Assembly (NCBI RefSeq): GCF_000224145.3
Contig: NC_020178.2
Coordinates: 888,986-952,985, forward strand
Origin: Ciona intestinalis
Taxonomy: Eukaryota; Chordata; Ascidiacea; Phlebobranchia; Cionidae
Direction of reading: 5' to 3'
DNA length: 64,000 bases
Within the stretch, counting starts at the first letter, position 1. Each line of letters opens with the position of its first letter. The translations under genes and the position numbers were made by a program. Below the pieces are notes generated by a model that saw only the letters and a program-made list of their open reading frames with translations, searched no databases and was not told where the DNA came from. Positions 50,201-60,700 of the stretch are shown here, piece by piece.

Positions 50201-53200
50201 ATAGGTTGTATTATATTTCTATGTTTGTATGTTAAACACACCTCATGCTTACTGTCGAGTTATAACATGGGTGTCTTCTTATACACCAGACACACATGTG
50301 TATTCATACACCTCATGCTCACTGTCAAGTTATAACATAGGTGTCTTCTTATACACCAGACACACATGATGTATTTATACACCTCATGCTCACTGTCAAG
50401 TTATAACATGGGTGTCTTCTTATACACCAGACACACATGTGTATTCATACACCTCATGCTCACTGTCAAGTTATAACATTGGTGTCTTCTTATACACCAG
50501 ACACACATGGTATATTCATACACTTCATGCTCACTGTTGAGTTATAACATGGGTGTCTTCTCATACACAAGACACACATGGTGTATTCATACACCTCATG
50601 CTCGCTGTTGAGTTATAACATGAGTTACTTCTTATACACCAGACACAAATGTTAGTTAACTATGGTTAAAATACAAGACACACAACTTACTTAAACAAAG
50701 CATGTATGATGATTGTAGCTACAAGACCAACTATGGATAAACCACATCCAATGTTTGAGATGTAATCAAGAAAAATTAAGTTGTTTCTTTGTGTGTTAAG
50801 TTCGTTTAGGTTCCCTTGTGATGTATTGTCTGGAAGAAAATGAAAATGAAATAAAAGTCTNNNNNNNNNNNNNNNNNNNNNNNNNNNNNNNNNNNNNNNN
50901 NNNNNNNNNNCAAGGTGGCGATAGTGAGACAGGTGGTGAAATTTTGTGTAGCATTAATCCCACATACATAAAGTAGATATGAAAAAAGCAAAGTCATGCT
51001 TAGGTGGAGTAGAATGTGCTGAGTAATGTGACGGTGCAGTTTTCTGTAGATAGGTTGTATTATATTTCTATGTTTGTATGTTAAACACACCTCATGCTTA
51101 CTGTCGAGTTATAACATGGGTGTCTTCTTATACACCAGACACACATGTGTATTCATACACCTCATGCTCACTGTCAAGTTATAACATAGGTGTCTTCTTA
51201 TACACCAGACACACATGATGTATTTATACACCTCATGCTCACTGTCAAGTTATAACATGGGTGTCTTCTTATACACCAGACACACATGTGTATTCATACA
51301 CCTCATGCTCACTGTCAAGTTATAACATAGGTGTCTTCTTATACACCAGACACACATGGTATATTCATACACTTCATGCTCACTGTTGAGTTATAACATG
51401 GGTGTCTTCTCATACACAAGACACACATGGTGTATTCATACACCTCATGCTCGCTGTTGAGTTATAACATGAGTTACTTCTTATACACCAGACACAAATG
51501 TTAGTTAACTATAGGTAAAATACAAGACACACAACTTACTTAAACAAAGCATGTATGATGATTGTAGCTACAAGACCAACTATGGATAAACCACATCCAA
51601 TGTTTGAGATGTAATCAAGAAAAATTAAGTTGTTTCTTTGTGTGCTAAGTTTGTTTAGGTTCCCTTGTGAATGTATTGTCTGGAAGAAAATGAAAATGGT
51701 TTAAAAGTCCAAACATACTACAAAAAATCTATATTAAATACAGCTAATTTTTAAACATCTAAATAAGTTAGGTGTAATTGACCAACAATTCAGTATTTCT
51801 GACAGTTAGTTTTAAAAAGTGTCAACAAAACAATAACCCTGAATTGGTTGCACCACTTTTCACAGTTGTTTATATAAGTTAAGTTGTATTTGACCAACAA
51901 TTCAGTATTTCTGACAGTTAGTTTTAAAAAGTGTCAACAAAACAATAACCCTTGAATTGGTTGCACCACTTTTCACAGTTGTTTATATAAGTTTAGTTGT
52001 ATTTGACCAACAATTCAGTATTTCTGACAGTTAGTTTTAAAAAGTGTCAACAAAACAATAACCTTGAATTGGTTGCACCACTTTTCACAGTTGTTTATAT
52101 AAGTTAAGTTGTATTTGACCAACAATTCAGTATTTCTGACAGTTAGTTTTAAAAAGTGTCAACAAAACAATAACCTTGAATTGGTTGCACCACTTTTCAC
52201 AGTTGTTTATATAAGTTTAGTTGTATTTGACCAACAATTCAGTATTTCTGACAGTTAGTTTTAAAAAGTGTCAACAAAACAATAACCTTGAATTGGTTGC
52301 ACCACTTTTCACAGTTGTTTATATAAGTTAAGTTGTATTTGACCAACAATTCAGTATTTCTGACAGTTAGTTTTAAAAAGTGTCAACAAAACAATAACCT
52401 TGAATTGGTTGCACCACTTTTTCACAGTTGTTTATACAAGTTAAGTTTCAACTTACAATAAGAATGGCAAAATTTGTCATGTGATTGCATTGACACATAA
52501 CCGGTGACTGTGATGTCATAATACACCCATGCGTAGACCAATCAGATGCTTTGAAATCCCAAAATCCACAGCTTAGTGATGTCATAGAGGACTGTAACAA
52601 ACAACATTGTTACATCATACAGGCAAAATATAATAGGGATATAATGGGTTGTCTACATTGCCAGCTAAACAGTTGTAAAATAAAAATCGCCCACAAAGTT
52701 ACATACGGGTAACTCGTAACCGGGAAAGAGGTGTATGAAACAGAACACCTGTGTTATAACAAATGTCGTTGCCCCACTACAAGAGGATAAAAAAGCTACA
52801 CTTATTTTAATCCAGCATCTTATAGTTAGTGACAAATAGTATCATAAATCTTACCTGATTAGCAGGCAGGGTAAACTTAACTGGATCTTTTAGTATTGTG
52901 TTGTCCATTAAACCTGTTACTTTGGCTGATATGACCTGAATATAAGTATAATGTGTTACACCTCATGCTCACTGTCCAGTTATAACATGGATACAAACAT
53001 ACCTTGTAAACCTTATATTTCTTTGACGGAAAAAGTTCTGCGTTTTGAAACAAAGTGAACCCAACTCTGATCCCTAGTGTCGAGTTTGATTGTTTAACGA
53101 CAGAGGGAGGAATAACGAAACTCACATCGGGATAATAGGTATTGTTAAAAGACAATGACTTGTCTAAAAAAGGAAAAAATCGGGAGTTTAATTAATATTT

Positions 53201-56200
53201 AATTAATTTAGTACAAAATTACTCTCAAGACTTTTAACAGCAAATTCTGATGATGTCTTGGGTCAGGCGAAAAATCAGTCTTTTAAGATTACAAAAACAA
53301 ACAATTGCCAGAAGACATTTTACACACTTATAATATACTTGGCAACAATAACATTTATATAACAATCCTGTTTTGGACACTTTGTTTCCTACACCATTTA
53401 CTAACCAACCATTATATAACATAACACAAAACAATCGTGTTAACATAACACAAAACAATCGTGTTTTCAATAGTTTTCTTACACTATTAACTAAACAAAC
53501 ATAGATATAACAAACCTGGCTTCTTAGGTTTATAGGTTATGATTTGTGGTTGAAATTAAATTTTTGTTTAAAATTTTATTACTAAAACTATTCCTTGCCA
53601 TTAGAAGGTAGTACACGTCTGACGTCCATCACATAATTTGCTGATGTCAGCAAAACTGAGTTCACCCCAGTTAGGTTAACGTGGGTGATTATGACATCAA
53701 TAAGTTGGATTGTTTGCGTCACATCAAACTCATTGTTATCGGACATGTTCATTGTTTTGTTCTGTGATGTCAGAATCACTTCACTCGCCATATGTAAATA
53801 GTTTTCAGCTCTTTTTACTGAAATCTTGGTAAAAATAAAAAAATATTGATAATGAAATTAAGTAATAAAATATAATGAATTAATGATATATATAACCTCA
53901 TTGATTAATGTGGTGAGTGCAATATACTTTGGCTCTGCTTGTTTGTATAGATACTTAACAGTAGAAAAACAGTAGGTTTTTAGGTTTTAAACCAAAATGT
54001 TTTAAAATGAAGGTAATTTTGTCATTTATGCTGTTACATTTGTATTAAAACTGACAAGAAAATAGGTATTTTATTCATCTAAAAGTAAAATAAATAGACT
54101 GTGATTGGTAAACCCACCAAGTGTTGCGTGGAAGTAGCATGGTTTGTAAGAAATCCTTTCAGAGTTTTCACTTTCAATTTACGAGTTGCGTTCTTTTTTA
54201 TTCCCGCATGTGTGCTCTGTAATGTAATAATGGTTTGATCACTAACTTATCTATGGCGGCCACCATGATAAATAATTTAAACATTAAATACCTGTATAGC
54301 CACAGTTGTTGTTAAACCTTTTGTTGTTGGATTCTCAGTGGGAGAGGAAGGCTGTAAAAAAACATTTTATAACTTGGCCTGGTGCCGTGGCCATGTGGTT
54401 AGTTACACTTTTATCCAGTATAAAAAAAAGAAATTGCCCCAAAATAATCATCCACAAAGTTATCGTTTCCCCGCCACGCAGAGATAAATAAGTTATATAC
54501 ATGGTAACTTGTAAGCGGGCACGAGGTGTATGAAACAGAACACACGTGTTATACCTACTATCTTTGCCCCACCACTTGGAGATAAAAAAGTTATATAAGT
54601 GGTAACTTGTAAGCTGGCACGAGGTGTATGAAACAAAACACTTGTGTTATAACAACTGTCGTTGCCTCTACATGCGAAGATAAATAAGTTGCCTTTATTC
54701 TTTTATTCCATAAACTAATCTAGTACTATATATAAGATCTTACCATATTAGCAGTAGTATAAGATGTTGAAACACGAGTGCTTATAGGTGTACTGAATCC
54801 CTCTGTACTAGAAATATGCTGTGTCTAATAAAATATCACATAAGAATAAAGTAGCAAACACGGAATGTAACATTAACTTACATATGTTGTTGGTATTAAA
54901 GTTGTTGATTGTTCATCAATGCTTGTTGTAGTGACTGGTTCTATAGATGTTGCCTGTTAGGTTAACAGTAATAACAGTTATGTACATATAGTGGGGTGGG
55001 GGAAGATAGGACACCTTTTCAATCTATTTTCCTGTCCCATTTGGTAGTAAACAAGGACAAATCAAAGAATTATAAAACCATATCCTCACGACTCTTTTTT
55101 GTAAAAACATGTTTATAAATTTCAAAACATTATGGCATATGCACACTTAATGTAAAGGCCATATAAATATGCATATAAACTATATATAACATCAAATATG
55201 AGTTCACCAACCTGTAATATTACACCAGTTGTAGATATATAGGGGTCTGGTTCAGTTGTTGAACTGGTGCTGTGGCGAGTCTGCTTTGTAGCGATTGTGC
55301 TCTATATTAAATAAAACATTTCAATAAAGGTCCTTTAATGAGACCTCTGGGTTAGAGCTATTGTTGTTAAATGTCTTGCCCAGACACATGAAGCCATAAT
55401 AGCAGTTCTGCTTTATATTAAAATGGTAACGTGTGATGATAAAATTATGGATATTAAACCCGAATTTATAAATGTTAATTAGCTCATAGAGGTTCTATTT
55501 AAACTTCTTTTGAAATAAATCTACTATTTCTGAATTAAAGTGTTTTATATTAAATAAAAATATTTTTATATAGGTCCTTTATGAGACATGCATTTGGTGT
55601 CACAGTGCTTAGCTTGCCTGAGTATATCCAAGGGGACACGGGTTCAAGGCTCTACACTGCTACCATTGTGGGCATGTTTCTTTTTTAAGATAAAAACGAA
55701 ATTTTATGGTGAAATCGTACCATACATATTGGATATAATGTTTGTATTAAAACAATAAATTTCTTACTTTTATTAGTGGTTTTATTTTACAAGAACTTCT
55801 TCTAAAGTAACTTAGGTCAAACTCTGGGTATCCAGCTTTGTTGGTGCATTTGATTGAAGCCAGTGATGTGTCTAGTGGTTGGGAGAAAGTTAAAAACAAC
55901 AACTTTGAATTTGGTGCATCACTTTTCTTATATAAATTAATATTTTTGGCAGCTTGTTCAACAAAACAGTAACCTTGAATTGGTTGCACCACTTTTCACG
56001 GGTGTTTATATAAGTTAAGCTGTATTTGACCAACACTTCAGTATTTTTGACAGCTAGTTTTACTAAGTGTCAACAAAACTATAACCTTGAATTGGTTGCA
56101 CCACTTTTCACAGGTGTTTATTTAAGTTAAGCTGTATTTGACCAACACTTCAGTATTTTTGACAGTTAGTTTTACTAAGTGTCAACAAAACTATAACCTT

Positions 56201-56915
56201 GAATTGGTTGCACCACTTTTCACAGGTGTTTATTTAAGTTAAGTTGTATTTGACCAACACTTCAGTATTTTTGACAGCTAGTTTTACAAAAAGCCAACAA
56301 AACATAGGACTTACAATATTACAATCAAATTATGATAACTTTTATATGAAACAAACTCACCAGAATTATCACAAGTCTCCCGTGAATATGACGTCTCACC
56401 AACTTTCACGGAGTTAAATCTCATTTTAATCTCACGACCAAGAGTTCGAAATGTGATCACATTATCTGGACAAACATCTGTAATATTAAGCAATATCAAT
56501 AAATATAAAATGTTTGTAATTATTTTGAGCATTTAAATAATTAATAAACAACCACCGACACAGTTACATACATTGTAACTCCTAAGGGGGCATGAGGTGT
56601 ATGAAACAGAACACCGTATTTTATAAACACTGTTGTTACCACGCCAGGCAGAAAAAAGTTACATCTGTTAAAAATAATAGAGTGCAATACAGGGTAAAAT
56701 ACAAATATTTAATAAAACATTACACATAGTACAACAACATTTAAAAAATTAAACACTGAAACTCGTATATATACAACTTAAACAAGAATTTTATAAATAA
56801 AATACATAAATATTATCAAAAATACAAAAAAATACGCCTTACCTTTTGTTTTAAAAATGCTTTTTACGCTAGTAATAAGAAATAAAAGACAAATCAATTT
56901 TACACAAGTGTCCAT
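47251..56915 (-). CDS. Adhesion G-protein-coupled receptor, complete
   Basis: Seventeen exons, 5' to 3': 56843-56915, 56361-56477, 55768-55871, 55212-55301, 54882-54953, 54744-54824, 54292-54351, 53599-53824, 53003-53163, 52855-52935, 52457-52591, 51540-51679, 49986-50218, 49491-49623, 48389-48527, 47852-48022 and 47251-47472. They total 2,238 bases (745 residues), all phases matching. The signal peptide (CVKLICLLFLITS) is followed by a Cys-containing segment, a Ser/Thr-rich stalk, a GAIN domain (FQNAELFPSKKY) and a canonical GPS (CGFWDF; CQCNHMTNFAIL), where self-cleavage is expected between T and N. Then come TM1 (YISNIGCGLSIVGLVATI), TM2-3 (LLHFFWLCAWCWMSVES), TM4, TM5 (CWPHGDAFHFGFLLP), TM6 (MTTLLGLPWAIGFL), TM7 (GLFLFILFCVYNKRVRDTW) and a Ser/Arg-rich tail. 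I cannot name the subfamily. Exons for TM1 and TM2-3 are duplicated by the assembly. Confidence 0.92.
47550..47770 (+). repeat. SINE-like dispersed repeats, two copies
   Basis: These lie in the last intron of the adhesion receptor. Two more, minus-oriented, are at 48690-48800 and 48845-48965. Confidence 0.7.
49250..49482 (+). repeat. Tandem ~98-bp units next to receptor TM4 exon
   Basis: About two and a half units; the last ends within ten bases of the TM4 exon's 3' splice boundary at 49491. Confidence 0.75.
50230..50660 (-). repeat. Hairpin-rich tandem array, unit ~80 bp
   Basis: Five to six units with GGTGTATGAATACACC and GGTGTATAAGAAGACACC, both imperfect inverted repeats, joined by TTGACAGTGAGCATGAG. 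The same array is present in the second assembly copy at 51085-51500. Confidence 0.85.
50861..50910. other. Assembly gap, 50 N
   Basis: Unknown bases lie between the two copies of the receptor TM1-TM3 region. Confidence 0.99.
51780..52445 (+). repeat. 112-bp satellite-like tandem array
   Basis: Six units; the anchor GAATTGGTTGCACCACTTTT starts near 51841, 51954, 52066, 52178, 52290 and 52402. The units are almost identical. A similar three-to-four-unit array is at 55955-56300, with single units elsewhere. Confidence 0.9.
54292..55301 (-). CDS. Mucin-like stalk exons of the adhesion receptor
   Basis: Four small exons, 55212-55301, 54882-54953, 54744-54824 and 54292-54351, of 90, 72, 81 and 60 bases. 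Each is phase 0 at both ends and each encodes a Thr/Ser/Pro-rich piece (for example ATSIEPVTTTSIDEQSTT). They form the O-glycosylatable spacer between the Cys-containing N-terminus and the GAIN domain. Any of them can be skipped without shifting the frame, so length variants of the stalk are likely. Confidence 0.8.
54460..54690 (-). repeat. SINE-like dispersed repeats, two copies
   Basis: Two copies in tandem, marked by GGTAACTTGTAAGC and GAGGTGTATGAAACA. Another lies at 52690-52800, and one at 56565-56670. Confidence 0.7.
54989..55101 (+). mobile_element. Truncated MITE copy
   Basis: The left half is present from GTGGGGTGGGGGAAGATAGG. The right end is missing after CTCACGACTC. Confidence 0.7.
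55955..56300 (+). repeat. 112-bp tandem repeat, second array
   Basis: Three full units and a partial one, in the receptor intron between the second and third exons. The units differ from the 51780 array at several fixed positions (for example CACAGGTGTTTATTTAAG). Confidence 0.85.
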
Positions 56916-57780
56916 GGCTGTAACTTGAGTGAATGACTTCACATATCATTGTAAAAGTCAGGAAATTATTTGATTGACAGGTGAATAGGTTTAACATGAA
57001 TAGGGTAACTGATTATTGTGTGTTTGGATACACAACTTTGGGCAAGATACTTAATGCCAATTGCAAACAACTTATAGCATATAAGTCACGTACACGTTTG
57101 TCGAAATCAGCTTTTTAAAAGACAGAAAAAACATAATTACTCACAAAGTTATATACAACTTGTTATAATAATAATTGTTGCCCTGCTATGCAAAAATTCA
57201 TACTTGTTTTTTTTTGTAGTTTGCACATTTAATGAGTACAATAGATAATAAATATTGTGCAATAATAAATATTAAAGTTCTAAACATAACAATGTGCATT
57301 ATGACACTGATGTCCAATGGAAAATTGAAACCACCACATTAGTGATTATTACCCTATAACTGTTTTACAAAACTTATCTTTGCATAATATTTTGGTAATT
57401 TGACTACAGTTAGTACATTGCATATGTATGCCAATATATCATTCTCAAGAGATTTTTACACAAATTTAAGTTGCCAAATGTAAAAACTAAATATTTTTTA
57501 AAAAATACTTTGCAAAATATGCAACCAAAAAACAAGGAAATCGCAACAATAAACAGTATGAGCGCCCAACTGAATAAATAGTTCTAAAACCTCTAAAGTA
57601 GAAACAGTGGTTTAGACCAAGACTTCCCAAACTGGGGGTCACATAACGAACCTTAGGGGTCACCGAAAGTTCACCAGTTTTACACAAAGTACTTCTTATA
57701 TTACACTACTAACTGTGTAGGGTCGCAAAAAAGATAGGTTAAAAAAAGTCGCAGAAAAATTGTAAACCCTGGTTTAGAAA
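56916..57780. other. Intergenic DNA between PIGG and the adhesion receptor
   Basis: Both flanking genes are on the minus strand. The 865 bases are AT-rich and should contain the receptor promoter next to 56916. A short frame near 57490-57600 could encode a hydrophobic segment, but nothing supports it as an exon. Confidence 0.45.
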
Positions 57781-60700
57781 TCACCATAGTAACGCGGCTA
57801 TGAAAATTATCCAACCATAAACAAAAGTGGTTATGACATCATAAAGAAGTTTCGGGGAAAACACACTCCATATGAATAAGTGATGCCGATGACCGGTGAC
57901 CACGATGGTGTACACTATTAAGGGGAATAACCTTACCCCAGCCAATAACCCCAAGACCCCATTGGATGTGGGGTCAGAAGTGGGGGTTAGGGGATTCCCT
58001 AGGTCTGTAGGGGGTAAAGTTAAGGGTCAGAGTATTATAAGAATATATACAAACATAGGTGTTTTGTTTTACTTTTTAAAATCTATGATGACATTGGAAG
58101 AGTTACACTCTTAGTCATCAAACATAGGGAACCTTACTCAACAGCAGGGTGAAAGCTGTTTTAGGCATGAGATTCGAACACTAAAAGTTAAAACATATTG
58201 TCATCCATGTTTCAAAAAAATATCCCAACATTCCGCTTTAATTAAAATTTAAAAGAATGCCCATGTATTTGTTAGGAACCCCCAACATTTAACTTATTTG
58301 TTTAGCAACAACATCTTATATATACATAGTAGGGTGGGGTGGCATCTTTAGCACATAATATCCAAATATACTGATCCTGTTTTAAACGATTTACAACCGT
58401 TTTTGGAAGTTGTGAAGGTACCGTTTTAGAATTCTTTGAATGTTTTTTGTTTACTACAAAATGGGACGAGGAAACAGAATGAAAAGTTGTCCCATCTTAA
58501 CCCACCCTACTATATAATATCCTTACATAATTTACTTATACAATGCGCTGATAACTTCCCATCTTTTTTACTATATTCATATATAAATATAACTAACCTG
58601 GTTTTGTAACTTTAATAATATCGGCCACACATAAAGATATCCATATAATATGTCCAATATATGTAGCGAATGACCCCAGTATGAAGGTCATCGTAGAGTT
58701 CATGACCCCTTCACTACCAGATAGGCCGATGTACGCAGCTGATAAATCAACTGTTGCAAGACTGTTTGAATTTCCCTGTAAATTATAAAAAGTTAAAAAT
58801 AATAACAACCAGAATATTATGGGTTGTTTAAATTGTCGGCCATACATTAAAAAACATAAAAATCCTCCCAAAAATCAACCACAAAGTTACATACGAGGTA
58901 AGCGGACACAAGGTGTATGAAACAGAATACCTAGCTTATAACGACTGTCATTGCCCGCTACCCGAAGATAAGTAAGCTGCAAACATGGTAACTCACGAAT
59001 GAATTCATATTTAAAAAGCCTCACCAACATAAAGTAAGCCATATGAGCGAACCACATCGCCATGGCAACCCGTCCCATTCCATCCATCCCTGTGGTGGTT
59101 CCACATGATCGCACATCCAACGACACGTCGTCTAGCAACCAATCTTTTTCTTCCATGGCAACCGGCCATAGTAACCTGGGGATGACGCGGCAAATATTTG
59201 ACGACATAACAAAATGAGATAAGTTTTATAAAAGAAAAACAAGTTATAACTCGACAGTGAGCATGAGGTGTATGAGTACACCATGTGTGTCTGGTGTATA
59301 AAAAGACACCCATGTTATAACTTGACAGTGAGCCTGAGGTGTATGAATACACTATGTGTGTCTGGTGTATAAGAAGACATGTTATAACTGGACAATTAGC
59401 ATGAGGTGTATGAATACACCATGTGTGTCTGGTGTATAAGAAGACACCCATGTTATAACTTGATAGTGAGCAGGAGGTGTATGAGTACACCATGTGTGTC
59501 TGGTGTATAAAAAGACACCCATGTTATAACTTGACAGTAAGCATGAGGTGTATGAATACACCATGTGTGTCTGGTGTGTAAGAAGACACCCATGTTATAA
59601 CTCGACAGCGAGCATGAGGACCCACCTGAACAACACAAGATACAGCCCAAGATTCAACACGATGACAAAATGATTATGCGGCCTCACTAATAGGGAAGAC
59701 ATAATGACCACTGATGACTGAACGCAATCGCACATCTTCATCACTGAGTCTTCCCGGGAACAAAGGATGGATGGAGAAGAACAGGATCTTGGTCTTCCGT
59801 GATTATTTACTTTATGGAAGATGATCTTTAAGATGAGGATGCCAAGGATCAGAAAGACGATCCGGGATTCGAATAATCCGCTAAAAATATTGAATTTGTT
59901 AAATGTGTTTTTTAATTTGAAACAAGGTTTACATGTGAGTAATGGGCTAACTCTAACTTTTATCCGCAGTCACAGTTGGCTTGTGTGGATAATGGGCTAA
60001 CTCTAACTTTTATCCGCAGTCACAGTTGGCTTTGCCCCAACATTGTATATACACATTCTATTCTATGTGTGTGAGGTCCTACAGCAAGGTATGTCATTGG
60101 ACCTGAGATTTAGGCCAGAGTTGGCCCGAAGATTGACAAATATAAGGTGTTCAAAACAGTCATTTAAATAGGGGTTTAACAGTCATACCTTTCAACTGAC
60201 GCTCTCTTTTATAGTTTTATAGTTAAATATTGGGATCTTCGCTATCATTTTTAAACAGAAGAATAAAAAACTACGTAATGCCAATACAACGTCATAAACT
60301 ACGTTATCCTTTTTTTTTTTAATATTTTCCCCCCCCTTAAACCTTAAGGGGGGATTATTCCAACCCTTATATTACATTTACCTTGAATTTCCATAAGACA
60401 TTGGCATCACCATAACACCAGTACACACACGGTATAAATACACCATGATGAATGCTACCATCGATAAAATACTTCTTAAACAATCCCTTGTTGTTGTTAA
60501 AACTTCCAACAAGAAGAATAACAAGCTCAAAGAAACAACAGACAATAAAGACAAGTAGATTTTGTTCTCTGGTAAATTGAACCAATCACCTATGGAAATA
60601 GGAACAATATAAAACAACTCTTTTTTCTGAATAGTTTTTAAATGTATAGTTGATAATTATTGAAAGGGAGAAAAAAAACGGGTGTTCTGTTTCATACACC

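Larger units (their letters stand above)
50062..51699 (-). repeat. Direct duplication of receptor TM1-TM3 exons across a gap
   Basis: Bases 50062-50847 recur at 50911-51699, separated by 50 N (50861-50910). The right copy has an intact TM1 exon (51540-51679, 140 bases) and a truncated TM2-3 exon (to 51067). The left copy has a complete TM2-3 exon (49986-50218) but a TM1 exon (50691-50829) one base short, which shifts the frame to an early stop. Two haplotypes joined end to end is the simplest reading. Confidence 0.85.

Noticed and set aside
50230..51500. Regularly spaced repeats resembling a CRISPR array
   Set aside because: The units are directly tandem with diverged copies rather than constant repeats with unique spacers, the gene context is animal, and the array also occurs in introns elsewhere.
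57487..57687. Possible alternative last exon of PIGG or small membrane protein
   Set aside because: One frame gives a hydrophobic stretch, but PIGG already ends with a well-matched exon at 57781-58004 and no supporting phase or homology exists.
59011..59650. Several overlapping frames of 60-160 codons with repeating words
   Set aside because: They are translations of the hairpin-rich tandem array. Only 59025-59175 and 59626-59880 are PIGG exons.
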